This document shows, in pieces, positions 1 through 9,900 of a DNA stretch of 63,077 bases. Below the pieces are notes generated by a model. The model made no database searches. It worked only from the letters and a program-made list of their open reading frames with translations, and was not told the origin of the DNA. A program made the translations under genes and the position numbers. Origin of the DNA: Wenjunlia tyrosinilytica (GTDB lineage: Bacteria; Actinomycetota; Actinomycetes; Streptomycetales; Streptomycetaceae); contig NZ_BMMS01000037.1 in the NCBI RefSeq assembly GCF_014646055.1, positions 1 through 63,077 of the forward strand, given 5' to 3'. Each line of letters starts with the position of its first letter. The first letter of the stretch is position 1.

Positions 1-19
1 CACCCGATCCCCCCGCACA

Positions 20-58
20 GGAGCGGCCGCGCACCCCCACGGGATGCGCGGCCGCTCC
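20..58. terminator. GC-rich hairpin, probable terminator of an upstream gene
   Basis: A 14-bp perfect inverted repeat (20-33 pairs with 45-58) with an 11-nt loop lies at the left edge, before the first gene. No T-tract follows, which is common in Streptomyces. It probably ends a transcript entering from outside the window. Confidence 0.55.
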
Positions 59-99
59 GGTACACCCCTGACCCGCTCCGCAACCACGTAAGGGACTCG

Positions 100-570
100 A
101 TGACCACGCCCGACAGCCTCGACGCCCGCCTGGACGCGGCCAACGCCACCGTCCTCGCCGAGATCTCCCGTACGGACGCCAAGTCCGGCGTCCTGCTCAC
201 CAGCTTCTCCCTGCCCCTCGCCGCGCTCGTCGCGGTGGTCCCGGGCCACGACTTACCGCCCGCCGTCGGTCTCCTCGTCGGCGCCGGCGCCTTCGGCCTC
301 ATCGCCTCCATGCTCGTCGTGCTCGTCGTCGTCCACCCGCGCCTGTCGGGCGCCGCACGCGGCAGCTTCCTCTACTGGTCGCTCTGCACCCCCCAGGACC
401 TGGTGAAGGACCTCCAGACCCCGGACGACCGCGTAGCCCACGTCATTCACCTCTCGCAGATCGCCCGACGCAAGTACGAAGGCCTACGGCTCGCCGGGAT
501 CATCACCGGCGCCTCGCTCATTGCCCTCGGCGCCGCACTGCTTGCGGCCTGCGCACGGCATCTGAGCTGA
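100..570 (+). CDS. Pycsar-effector-like (PycTM/DUF5706) integral membrane protein
   Basis: A 156-aa membrane protein. Hydrophobic segments lie at about residues 29-50, 55-78 and 130-153. The pattern RTDAKSGVLL before the first segment, VVHPRL after the second, and IARRKYEGLRLAG before the third matches the PycTM family. In that family a cyclic-pyrimidine signal opens a membrane-damaging effector. Many Streptomyces relatives are labelled integral membrane plasmid transfer proteins, so a spread function is an equally fair reading. No pyrimidine cyclase gene is adjacent, so it is an orphan if it is an effector. The ATG has only a weak upstream purine tract. A strong terminator follows it. Confidence 0.7.
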   Translation: MTTPDSLDARLDAANATVLAEISRTDAKSGVLLTSFSLPLAALVAVVPGHDLPPAVGLLVGAGAFGLIASMLVVLVVVHPRLSGAARGSFLYWSLCTPQDLVKDLQTPDDRVAHVIHLSQIARRKYEGLRLAGIITGASLIALGAALLAACARHLS

Positions 571-576
571 CAACAC

Positions 577-610
577 GAAGCGGGCCCCGTCCTCGGACGG
601 GGCCCGCTTC
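577..610. terminator. Bidirectional terminator between convergent genes
   Basis: A 15-bp stem (GAAGCGGGCCCCGTC) with a CTCG loop is followed by TTT. It lies between the plus-strand membrane protein gene and the minus-strand parB-like gene, so it can serve both. Confidence 0.8.
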
Positions 611-625
611 TTTGCGTTCGGGGCC

Positions 626-1552
626 TTACGCTGCGGACGCGGCCGCAGACGCGTCTGCGGCCTCCGTCTCAGGGCTGCTCTCCTCGGGGTCCTCGCTCAC
701 GTCGGCGACTCCGCCTTCGAGCTCGCCTTCCTCGGCCTCGGTCTCGCTCTCCAGGAACGTGACCGTAACCCCGCTGACGGAGGACAGGACCTCGATCAGG
801 GACTTCACCGCATTGCGAGCGCGCTTCGGGTCGTGTTCCAGCGCGGCCTGGAGAGCGCTCGCGTCGAAGGTGCGCGCAGCCTTCGACAGGGCTCGCACGG
901 TCTTCGCGGGGTCGGTCGCCGGAGTCGAGCGCGCCTCGTCCTCCGGGGAGGCGAGGTAGGAGATCACCGCCTCCTCGGTCTTGGCCTTGTGTCCGGCGGC
1001 CTCCTCCGGCAGCGCCTCCACGGCGCCCTGGACGAGTGCGGCGGTGACGCTCGCACCCTTGGCCTTCACGAGTCCCAGGTACAGGTAGACGGCCGCCTGC
1101 ACGCTGTGCTTCTCGACCAGCGGGACCAGCGCCCACGCGTGCCCGTACCCCAGCTTGGTAGAAACAACTGTTTCCAAACCGCCCCCTGGCCTGGCCTGGA
1201 ACAGGGCTTCGGCCACGCGCCACGTACGGATCAGCTTGCCTGCGTACTGCGGCGTGATGTCCCAGCGGGCCTGGGTGTAGTCCTCGAACGTCTCGAACTG
1301 AGCCCGGTACAGCCGAGCATCACGCACCACCTGAAGCGCCTTGCCGGCGGCCCAGAAGGCGAAGCGCAGGTTCTCGATGGCGCTCTCGCACTTCACCAAC
1401 ATGTCCTGCTCCTGCGCGATGAGCGCCGGAGTGTCGGTGAGCTGCTTCGTGGGGAGCTTTGCGGAGTCGCCGAGGGCGCGCGCCAACTCGATCGCGTTGT
1501 TCGGGCGCCCCGGGGCGACGGGGGCCCCGTTTACGTTGATCGGCTTACCCAT
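626..1552 (-). CDS. ParB-like partition partner protein
   Basis: A 308-aa protein encoded directly after parA; its ATG overlaps the parA TGA by one base, showing translational coupling. The N-terminal third has a motif found in plasmid and phage DNA-binding proteins: IENLRFAFWAAGKALQVV, then a YRAQFETFEDYTQARW-type block, then an ITPQYAGKLI segment that looks like a helix-turn-helix (about residues 55-125). The C-terminal tail is acidic and low in complexity. The classical ParB nuclease-like domain is not recognisable, so the role as centromere-binding partner rests on position and the HTH-like segment. A parS-like 20-mer lies inside the gene. Confidence 0.65.
   Translation of the reverse strand: MGKPINVNGAPVAPGRPNNAIELARALGDSAKLPTKQLTDTPALIAQEQDMLVKCESAIENLRFAFWAAGKALQVVRDARLYRAQFETFEDYTQARWDITPQYAGKLIRTWRVAEALFQARPGGGLETVVSTKLGYGHAWALVPLVEKHSVQAAVYLYLGLVKAKGASVTAALVQGAVEALPEEAAGHKAKTEEAVISYLASPEDEARSTPATDPAKTVRALSKAARTFDASALQAALEHDPKRARNAVKSLIEVLSSVSGVTVTFLESETEAEEGELEGGVADVSEDPEESSPETEAADASAAASAA
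1158..1177 (-). repeat. parS-like 20-mer, copy inside parB-like gene
   Basis: This 20-mer is the exact reverse complement of 2476-2495 upstream of parA. Its core GAAACAACTGTTTC is a near palindrome. In a GC-rich replicon an exact 20-bp AT-rich match bracketing the par operon is unlikely by chance, and it is a good candidate for the centromere. Confidence 0.55.
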
Positions 1553-2340
1553 CAGAGCATCTGCTCCATCGTCAGGGCCACGCGCATGAAGTCCTCACGC
1601 GCTTTCAGGGCCGTACCCGACATCTTGTACTCGGTGACCAGGGTGCCGTTCTCGTAGGCGTGCTCGTGGATGGTGTACCGGCGGATCGGGTCTGCGACCC
1701 GCGGGTAGTTCCGCTCGTCAATCCACGCCTTGACCTTGTTGAGCTGCGCCTCGAACTTGTCCTTGCCGGGGTCGTGCATGTTGATCACGACCAAGAAGGG
1801 GATGCCTCGCGGCTTGAGTACGCGCTCGATCGTGTACTCGCACTCATCCCAGGTGATCTTTGACGGAGTGATCGGGACGAGTGCCAGGTCTGCGACTTCC
1901 AGCACCTCGCGCAGCGCATCGGCTGTCCGGCTCTCGCCGAGCGGGTCGGCCCCCCACTCGGCGTCAGGGTCGACGTCCAGGAAGCCGGGCGTGTCAACGA
2001 TGATTCGCCGCCGCTCGGAGTCGTTGATGATGCTGGGCAGGATGTTCAACTTGCTGCGGGTGACGACGAAGTCAAACGGGAGGGCCTCCTCTCGGACGCC
2101 CGCGCACCACTTCTCCAGGGTGCCCTGGACGTCGATGCCGGCCGCGACGACGGGGGCGCCCGCGGACTCGTCCCCGTTGGACAGTACCGCCGACCGGCCC
2201 GCGCACGCGGCCGTGTTGACGGCGATGGTGGACTTGCCTGCGCCGCCCTTCTGCTGGATGACGACGATCACTTTCGCCGTTCTGGCGACAGCGTCAGCGG
2301 CCGTGTCGATGGCCGTTGAGAGGGTTGTGGATGTGCTCAT
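1552..2340 (-). CDS. parA: ParA family partition ATPase
   Basis: A 262-aa ParA/MinD-type P-loop ATPase. The deviant Walker A motif QQKGGAGKSTIAVN carries the signature lysine of ParA proteins, and RRRIIVDTPGFLDVD is the Walker B/switch region. ParA ATPases form DNA-bound gradients that segregate plasmids with ParB-parS complexes. I chose the ATG at 2340 because the Walker A then lies near residue 35; in-frame sequence upstream is non-coding in composition. It is first in a two-gene operon with the overlapping parB-like gene, and a parS-like site lies 136 bp upstream, fitting autoregulation. Confidence 0.92.
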   Translation of the reverse strand: MSTSTTLSTAIDTAADAVARTAKVIVVIQQKGGAGKSTIAVNTAACAGRSAVLSNGDESAGAPVVAAGIDVQGTLEKWCAGVREEALPFDFVVTRSKLNILPSIINDSERRRIIVDTPGFLDVDPDAEWGADPLGESRTADALREVLEVADLALVPITPSKITWDECEYTIERVLKPRGIPFLVVINMHDPGKDKFEAQLNKVKAWIDERNYPRVADPIRRYTIHEHAYENGTLVTEYKMSGTALKAREDFMRVALTMEQML

Positions 2341-2475
2341 TCCGAGGCCTTCCGTTGATTTCGCCGCACGATGGGCGGCTACTCGGATCGGGCACAGCTT
2401 GCCAGACGTTTGGGGTGTTGATGTGCATCGCGGCATTACGGAAAGAGCAAGAGCGTTCGAGTGAAATCGAACGAC

Positions 2476-2495
2476 TTGGAAACAGTTGTTTCTAC
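2476..2495 (+). repeat. parS-like 20-mer upstream of parA
   Basis: TTGGAAACAGTTGTTTCTAC sits between the 2498-3208 gene and parA and recurs in inverse orientation at 1158-1177. It is a candidate ParB-binding centromere or par operator. Confidence 0.55.
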
Positions 2496-2497
2496 TC

Positions 2498-3208
2498 TCA
2501 GGCCTGCTCGGGGATTTCGGGCTGATCCGTTGCTGTGGCCCGGTCGATCGCCGCGCGGAGCAGGTCGCCGGTGGTGAGGACCTGAGCGCGGAGTCGGTCG
2601 CGGATCTCCAGTGCGGACTGTGGTGCGGAAGGCCGCCCGGCGGCGACCATAAGGGCGAGTTCGGCGGGGATGCCGTCCCGTTCGGCTTCCCGGAGGGCGA
2701 CATCGACTCCGTCGCCCCAGCGGTCGGCCCACTCCTGGAGTGCTTCGACAGCGGCCTTGCTGGTCCAGTACGCGGCACGGCGGACGGTGTCGCCGAGGTT
2801 GTACGGCAGGTTCACCGACACGCGGCCGGTGTACCCGCCCTCGCCCATGGGGGCGCTCGGGGGAGTGCCCCAAGGGCGGCCCGGTGCGTCGGTCTCGCCC
2901 TCCGGGGGCTTGGGCCACTTGCGGTCCAGGCCGCGGGCGCGCAGTTCCTCGCGCACTGCCCGGGCCACGATGTCGTCCCGGTTGCCACTGAACTCGCCCG
3001 TGCGGCGCATCCGGGCGGCCTGGACGCGGACGTCGCGGCGTACGGCGGCGGCCGCGCGCCGTGACATGCCGGGAAGGAGCAGCTCCCGCCGGCGTGCGGC
3101 GATCCACTCCTTCTCGCGGTTCCGCTCCGCCTCGGCGTACTCGTTGAGCGCCTCCAAGGCGTGCTCGGTCACGGCTACGTGGAACTTCATCTTCGCCATG
3201 CTCGCCAT
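2498..3208 (-). CDS. Hypothetical plasmid protein, arginine/glutamate rich
   Basis: A 236-aa protein of unknown function upstream of parA on the same strand. It begins with a short segment resembling a small regulator (MKFHVAVTEHALEALNEYAEAE) followed by a charged helical region rich in Arg, Ala and Glu (about residues 25-100). The C-terminal half (SVNLPYNLGDTVRRAAYWTS onward) looks like a compact helical domain with SVNLPYNLGDTV suggestive of a ribbon-helix-helix strand. No catalytic motif is visible. Three ATGs cluster at the N-terminus (residues 1, 4, 7) and none has a strong ribosome binding site, so the exact start is uncertain. A DNA-binding partition accessory is possible from position only. 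Confidence 0.6.
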   Translation of the reverse strand: MASMAKMKFHVAVTEHALEALNEYAEAERNREKEWIAARRRELLLPGMSRRAAAAVRRDVRVQAARMRRTGEFSGNRDDIVARAVREELRARGLDRKWPKPPEGETDAPGRPWGTPPSAPMGEGGYTGRVSVNLPYNLGDTVRRAAYWTSKAAVEALQEWADRWGDGVDVALREAERDGIPAELALMVAAGRPSAPQSALEIRDRLRAQVLTTGDLLRAAIDRATATDQPEIPEQA

Positions 3209-3252
3209 GGAGGAAATGTAGCCAGATAATTGCGGGGCGTTCTGCTGCCCTT

Positions 3253-3305
3253 CCGTTTCGCTGTGCGCAATGGAGGGGGCGGCATTTCGCTGAGCGAACT
3301 CAACT
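3253..3305 (+). promoter_or_regulatory. Shared operator-like element, copy 1 (giant-gene locus)
   Basis: This element of about 50 bp contains a TTTCGCTGTGCGCAA hairpin, the block GGGGGCGGCATT and a TTCGCTGAGCGAA palindrome. It is repeated with high similarity at 34933-34982 upstream of the peptidoglycan hydrolase gene. Both copies stand about 150-230 bp ahead of a plus-strand transfer gene. A common regulator is inferred. Confidence 0.5.
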
Positions 3306-3537
3306 CCTGCTTCACCAGGGGCAATCCGCTGTTGGTGCGTCGTAGGGTCAAAGAGGATGGATCACGTCCGGCCGCTGTGAGCATCCGGGCGAGGCTGAGG
3401 GAAGTCCCTGGCCCCGTTCGTGGTGACGGCGTGCCGGGCCGGGTCCATGGCCTGTGCCCTACCAGCATCACGGGGGAGAACGCTCATGAGCATCGGGGGA
3501 GTGGAGCCGCCGCTCCGCGAGGACGAGGAGAACCGCA

Positions 3538-3828
3538 GTGACGCAGCTCAGCAGGCACGGGCAGACGGCTCGGGAGTATTGGGAGACGTACAGGCCGCAG
3601 GCCCTGGAGTCGCTGGGGAGCCCGGCGCAGCAGGAGGCCTACTTCCAGGAGTTGGACCTGCGGGTGACGGAGAAGATCGGGCAGTTGGCGACCGAACTCC
3701 TTCAGAAGCTGCCGATGGAGCAGCGCGCGGCGGCCCGGCGGTCGACCCGGTCGCAGGCGCAGGAGCTGGTGTACGCGGAGGAGATCTGGCTGGAGAAGGA
3801 GCCGGGGACGGAGCACCGGGAGATGTAG
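3538..3828 (+). CDS. Small TnpV-like protein preceding the giant gene
   Basis: A 96-aa helical protein with a GTG start after an AGGAG-like site. The sequence REYWETYRPQALESLG, a middle LDLRVTEKIGQLATELL and a final QAQELVYAEEIWLE resemble the TnpV family found on conjugative transposons; this is family-level recognition only. Codon third positions are GC-rich in this frame and not in the overlapping frame of the following gene, so this is the real gene here. It ends at 3828, just where the conserved N-terminal region of the giant methylase-helicase begins in the -1 frame. The two are probably translationally linked. Confidence 0.6.
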   Translation: MTQLSRHGQTAREYWETYRPQALESLGSPAQQEAYFQELDLRVTEKIGQLATELLQKLPMEQRAAARRSTRSQAQELVYAEEIWLEKEPGTEHREM

Positions 3829-3917
3829 CTCCGCCTCGTTTCCGACCGGAGAGTCAGCGGGACCTCGCCCCTGCCGGGCAGAGTGAGCGGGCCCGCGCCA
3901 ACCTCGCGGCTCTGGAG

Positions 3918-6900
3918 ATGCTGCGGGCCCTGGAGCGCGAGCAGCGCCCGGCCACCGAAGAGGAACAGCGCACCCTCGCGCGCTGGTCCGGCTGGGGCGC
4001 TCTGCCGGTCATCTTCAACCCGCGGCCGGCGCGTGCCGCGTTCGGCCCGGACGAGGATGAGCGCTTTGAGCGGGCGGCCGCGCGTTGGGACGCCGTCAGT
4101 GACCTGCGCGAGCAGATCCGGGCACTCCTCTCCGAGGATGAGTGGGCGGCGGCCCGCCGCAACACCATCAACGCGCACTACACCGACGCCGACCTGGTCC
4201 GCTCGATCTGGGGCGCGGTCCGCGGGCTCGGCTTCACCGGCGGCCGCGTCCTCGAACCGGGCTCCGGCTCGGGTAACTTCATCGGCTTCGCGCCGATCCT
4301 GACCTCGACCCCGGTGCAGATGACCGGTGTTGAGGTCGAGCCGACCACCGCGGCGATTGCCCGCCACCTGTACCCGGACGCCGAGATCATCACCAGCGGC
4401 CTCGAAGAGGTCCCGCTTGCCGACGGTGCTTTCGACGGCGTGGTCGGCAACGTCCCCTTCGGCAGGTACAAGCGGTTCGACAAGGTCCACAACGCCGACC
4501 TGTCGCTCTCGATCCACGACCACTTCGTGCTGAAGTCGCTGTACGCCACTCGCCCGGGCGGCGTCGTCGCGCTCATCACCTCGCGCTACACCATGGACGC
4601 GGAGAAGCCGGATGCGCGCGAGCGCATGTACCAGCTCGGCGACCTGGTCGGCGCGGTCCGTCTGCCCGCCCGGGCGCACATGGCGGCGGCCGGGACGGAC
4701 GTCGTCACCGACGTGCTGTTCCTGCGGCGCCGGATGCCGGGCGAGGAGCCGGGGGACAAGACGTGGCTGACCTCCCGCAAGCGGGTGCTGCCTGGCCACG
4801 ATGACGAACTAGCGGTCAACAGCTACTTCGACGCGCACCCCGAGTACGTGCTCGGCGAGCTGCGTGCGGGCTCCCGGGAGTGGGGGCCGGAGGTCACCGT
4901 CGTCGGTCGTACCGACCAGGCGCCGGCCGAATCCCTGGCGGCCGCGGCCGCCGCCATCGCAGTGGAGGCCCGGGCCGCCGGGCTGACGGCGGCCGCCGAT
5001 GAGCGCACCGAGCCGGTACAGACGATCGTCACCGGCGGCACCGAGGGTGCGCTCGGGCTGGACGCCGAAGGCAACCCCACGATCATCGACGGCGGCCGCC
5101 CGGTCCCGCTGGAGATCCACCCCGACCAGCGCGAGCAGCTCGTCCAGCTCATCCGCCTCAAGGGCCTGACCCTGGCCCTGTACGCGGCGGAGGCGGACAC
5201 CCCCGAGCCCGGCGAGACGCCGCAACTCGCGGCGCTCCGCGCGGAACTGCGGGTCGCCTGGCGGGACTACCGCAAGAACCACCCACCGCTGACCAAGCCG
5301 CGCCAGCACTACATCTTCACCCCGCCAGAGGCCCGCGCGCAGGCCACGGCGCAGGGCCTGAAGGACGTCCCAGCCGCGTGGAAGCAGCGCACGGCGTTCG
5401 CCTGGATTGACGACGACCCCGACGCCTCGCTGCTGTTCGGCCTGGAGGAGTGGGACGAGGCGACAGGCAAGGGCACCGAGCAGAAGGTGCTCCTGTCCCG
5501 CGTCCTGGAGCCGCGCACCCTGCCGTCCCGGGCCAACAGTCACGAGGACGCCATCGCCCTGGCGATGGAGTACGACGGCGGCCGCCTGGACATGAGCCGG
5601 GTCGCCAGCCTCCTGGGGCTGGACGAGGAAAGCGCGGCCGCGCAGTGCGCGGACGCCGGTCTCGCCTACCGCGATCCGCTCCAGGGCGACGCCTGGGAGC
5701 CCCGGCACCGCTACCTGTCCGGCAACGTCCGCGCCAAGCTCGCGGCTGCGCGGGAGCGGGCCGCCGAGGACCCGACGTTCCAGGGCAACGTCTCCGCCCT
5801 GGAACGGGTCCAGCCCGCCGACCTGGCGCCGTCGGAGATCAAGGCGAAGATCGGCGCCCCGTGGATTCCGGTCGACGTCTACAACGACTTCCTCGCGCAT
5901 CTCGGCTTCGACGACGCCAGTGTGCTGCACGCGGGCGGCACGGTGTGGGAGGTCCGCGGCGCCAAGAACGGCGACCTGGCGCGCACTGAGTGGGGCACCG
6001 GCTCCCGCCCCACGCAGGATCTGTTCACGTCGCTGCTGCGGCAGACCGAGTCGACTATCCAGGTCACCTACCGCGACCGCGAGGGCCGGACCTACGTCGA
6101 CAAGGAGGCCACCGACGCGGCCCAGGAGAAGGCCAAGCTGATCGCGGAGGCCTTCGAGGACTGGGTGTGGGACGACGAGACCCGCGCGGCCCGCCTCGCG
6201 GGGATCTACAACGAGCAGTTCAACAACATGGTGCTGCCCGAGTATGCGGGCTCCGCGCTGACCCTTCCCGGTCTGATCAGTGACTGGACGATGAAGGAGC
6301 ACCAGAACGCGGCGATCCGCCGGATCGTCAACGAACCGACGGCGTTGCTCGCGCACGTCGTCGGCGCGGGCAAGACAGCGACCATGGCCGCCGGCGCGAT
6401 GGAGCTGCGCCGCACCGGCCTGGCGACCAAGCCGTGCCTGATCGTCCCCAACCACATGCTCAAGCAGTGGTCGCGCGAGTTCCGGCAGCTCTACCCCAAC
6501 GCCAAGATCCTGGCGATCACCGCGAGCGACCTGAACAAGAAGCGCCGCGCGAAGTTCATGGGCCGGATCGCGGGCGGCGACTGGGACGCCGTGATCCTCA
6601 CCCACGAGGCGTTCACCCGGGTGCCGCTGCGCCCCGATACCCAGCGCGCCTACCTCGACCGCGAGATGAAGTCTCTGCGCGACCAGCTCGACGTCGCCGC
6701 CGAAGCCGGGATGCACCGCAACACGGTCAAGCAGATCGAAGAGTCCCTGGCCAACGCGGAAGCAAAGCTCCAGCAGCAGATCGACTCCATGGACGACGAG
6801 ATCGGCGTCTTCCTGGAAGACACCGGCATCGACTACGTGTTCCTGGACGAGGCGCACGAGTTCAAGAACCTGCGCACCGTCTCGGCGATCCCCGGCGCCG

Positions 6901-9900
6901 CCATCCAGGGCTCGGCGAAGGCCACCAAGCTCCACATGGTGCTCGACTACCTGCGCACGACCAACGAGTCCGAGCGCGTGGCGACCCTGGCCACCGGCAC
7001 CCCGATCGCCAACTCGCTGACCGAGGCCTACGTCCTCAAGCGCTACCTCGCCCCGCAGCTCCTGGAGGAGATGGGGCTCGACGCCTTCGATAACTGGGCG
7101 GCCACCTTCGGCGAGGTCGTGAGCCAACTGGAGCCCGACCCCAAGGGCGACGGCTACAAGTACAAGGCCCGCTTCAGCCGCTTCTTCAACGTCCCCGAGC
7201 TGATGGCCGCCTACCGGGTCTTCGCCGACGTGCAGATGGCGGAAGACCTCGACCTGCCCACCCCGCCCGTACGGGAGAACGAGGACGGACAGCGCGGCGA
7301 GACCATCCTCATCCCGCCCACGCCGGCGCAACGGCAGTTCATCAAGGAACTGCCGCACAAGCCCTGGGTGCGCAAGCCCGGCGGCGTCCTGAAGGCCCTC
7401 GGCGAAGGCCTGCGCGCCTCCGTCGACCTGGACCTGGTCGACGCCACCGAGGCCCTGCGCAACCTGGGCCTCAACATCACCGCCGAGGACATCAGCAGTG
7501 AAGACCCGACGTACGGCGGGCGCGTGCTGGACATGGAGAAGGTCCGCGACCTCGCGGACGCCGCCGCCGTCGACATGCGCAGCGTCGGCGGCAGCAAGGA
7601 GATGGGCAGCAAGATCCCGTACGCGGCCGAGAAGATCGCGGAGATCTGGCAGGAGACGAAGGACATCGTCTACCCGGTCTCCGGGGACAACCCGACCCCG
7701 CAGGATCTCCCCGGCGGCCTCCAGCTCGTCTTCCTGGACGAGGGCACCCCGGGCAGCACCGCCAAGCACGCCGCCGACCTGTACGCGGACCTGCGCGACG
7801 AACTGGTCGCCAGGGGGATGCCGCGCGAGTCCATCCGCTTCATCCACGAGGCGGGCACCGACCGCAAGAAGGAGAAGCTGTTCGCTGACTGCCGTGCCGG
7901 ACGCGTCCGCGTCTTGATCGGAAGCACGCAGAAAATGGGAACCGGGACCAACATCCAGGACAGGGCAGTCGCGCTGCACCACCTGTCCTACCCGTGGCGG
8001 CCGGCGGACATGGCCCAGCGAGACGGCCGGATCGAGCGGCGCGGCAACCTCAACGCCCCCTGGATCGACAACACCCCCGACCACGTCCGCATCCTGTACT
8101 ACATCACCGAGCGGACCTTCGATGAATTCCGGCTGACCACCCTCGCCCGCAAGGCGCGGTTCATCGGCCAGATCCAGCGCAAGGACTTCAGCGCCCGCGA
8201 GATCGAGGATATCGGCGCCGACGCCATCAACCTCGGCATGCTCTCCGCCCTGGCCTCCGGCGACCCGGCGATCCTGCAACTCGCCGAGGCCACGGCAGAA
8301 CGCGCCCGGCTCCAGGGCCTGGCCCGAAGCTGGGACCGCCAGCAGGACACCCGCACGCAGCAGCTCAGCGACATCGACGAATTCCTCGGCCGCGCGGACG
8401 TCGCCCTGGAAGGCATGCGGGCAGCGGCCCCCAACCGGCGCCCGACCACCGGCGACGACTTCGCCATGACCGTGGGCGACGCCACGTATCGCAGCCGCGA
8501 CGCGGCCGCGAACGCGCTCGGGGCCCGGATGGTCGCCATCGCCGGGGACCAGTCGATCCGGCCCGGCGAGCGTGTCCCGGTCGGCACCTTCGGCGGGCAG
8601 GACTTCCACGCCGAGATCGCCTACGGGGCCAGCGGCCGCCGCCAGATGCGCCTGCGCTTCGGCTGGGGCTACGTCGTCCCCCTGGGCCAGCGCGAGGACC
8701 GCGCCCAGTGGCAGGCCTCCTCCGTCACCCAGTCCAACGGCCGTGGCGCCATCCAGTCGTTGGAGCACTTCCTCAACCACCTGGACGACGACCTCAGCAA
8801 GCTGGAGAAGTCGACCGAGTCCCTTCGCGGCCGCCGCGAAGAGATCGCCGACAACCTGCGGCCGAAGGACGAGAACCCCTACCGCATCCAGGCCCGCTCC
8901 AAGGAGCGGGAAGAGAAGGCGCTGGGCAAGCTGGTCGTCGCCAACGAGAAGGAGGCCGCCCTCGCCGAGCGGGTCGAACGCGCCGCGAGCGTCAACCAGG
9001 ACGCCGCCGAGGAGGTCAACGAGGAACTCGAAGCGCTGCGCGGGCACATCGCCAGCCTGCGGCAGATCATCGCTGACGAACACGAGGTCCAGGCCCGGGC
9101 CCGGGGCCTGGTGCAGGACGAGAACCGCCCCGACGACGCGCCCAACCCTGACGCACCCACCCCTGCGGAAAAGGCCGCCGCGGAAGCGTTCGCCCAGGAC
9201 ATGGCCGATGCGTTCTTTCCCGAGGGCAGTACCGAATCGCCAACGGCGAGCCCGTCCACGGGCGGCGCCGAGCCCCGGCAGGAGGACCCGCCGGCCGAAG
9301 CACAGGACCAGCCCGGCCCGGACGCCGAGCCCGTACAGAGTGACCCTGAGCCCGCCGCCCCCGGTGAACCCGAAGGGGAGCCATCCCCCGAACCGGTGAC
9401 GCCCGAGGCCTCCGGCGACAGCGAGACTGCCGAGCAGGAGTCCAGGGAGCAGCAGTTCCAGGAGGCCGTGGACGACCTCTTGTCCGGTGCTGCGGAGCCC
9501 GAAGGCAACGCGCCCGATGCAGGAGACGGCCAGCAGGGCACACCCGACGCGGCCCCCGACGACGACCCACGGATTGCCGTCCCCGCGGGCTACCAGCCGT
9601 TCAGCGACAGCTCGGTGGAACTGGTGCCGGGCGACGTGGTCCGCGAGGGCCGACCGCAGTACATGGAGGATCGGCACCTCCAGTACCGGACGGTCGTCAT
9701 CGTGGAAGGCCCCGACCCCTGGGACGGCTACTACATCTGCCGGCCACAGAACCGCAGTGGGACCAGCCGCGTTCACCCCCGGGAGATCGTGGCCGTGCCC
9801 GACGGCTCCCGCCTCCTGGAGTCCAGCGCACCCGTTGCGCAGGAGGAGCCTGCCCCCGCGCCCCCGGAGGCTGCGGACGAGGAGCAGGCGCCGCTCCAGG

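Noticed and set aside
1-99. Linear plasmid telomere at the left edge
   Set aside because: There is one terminator-like hairpin but no series of palindromes and no tpg/tap genes; the edge is more likely a sequence break.
3420-3828. N-terminal extension of the giant protein to ATG 3420 or 3486
   Set aside because: In this stretch the frame is Gly/Ala-rich with poor third-position GC, while the overlapping 96-aa gene has good codon use. It is noted only as an alternative start.
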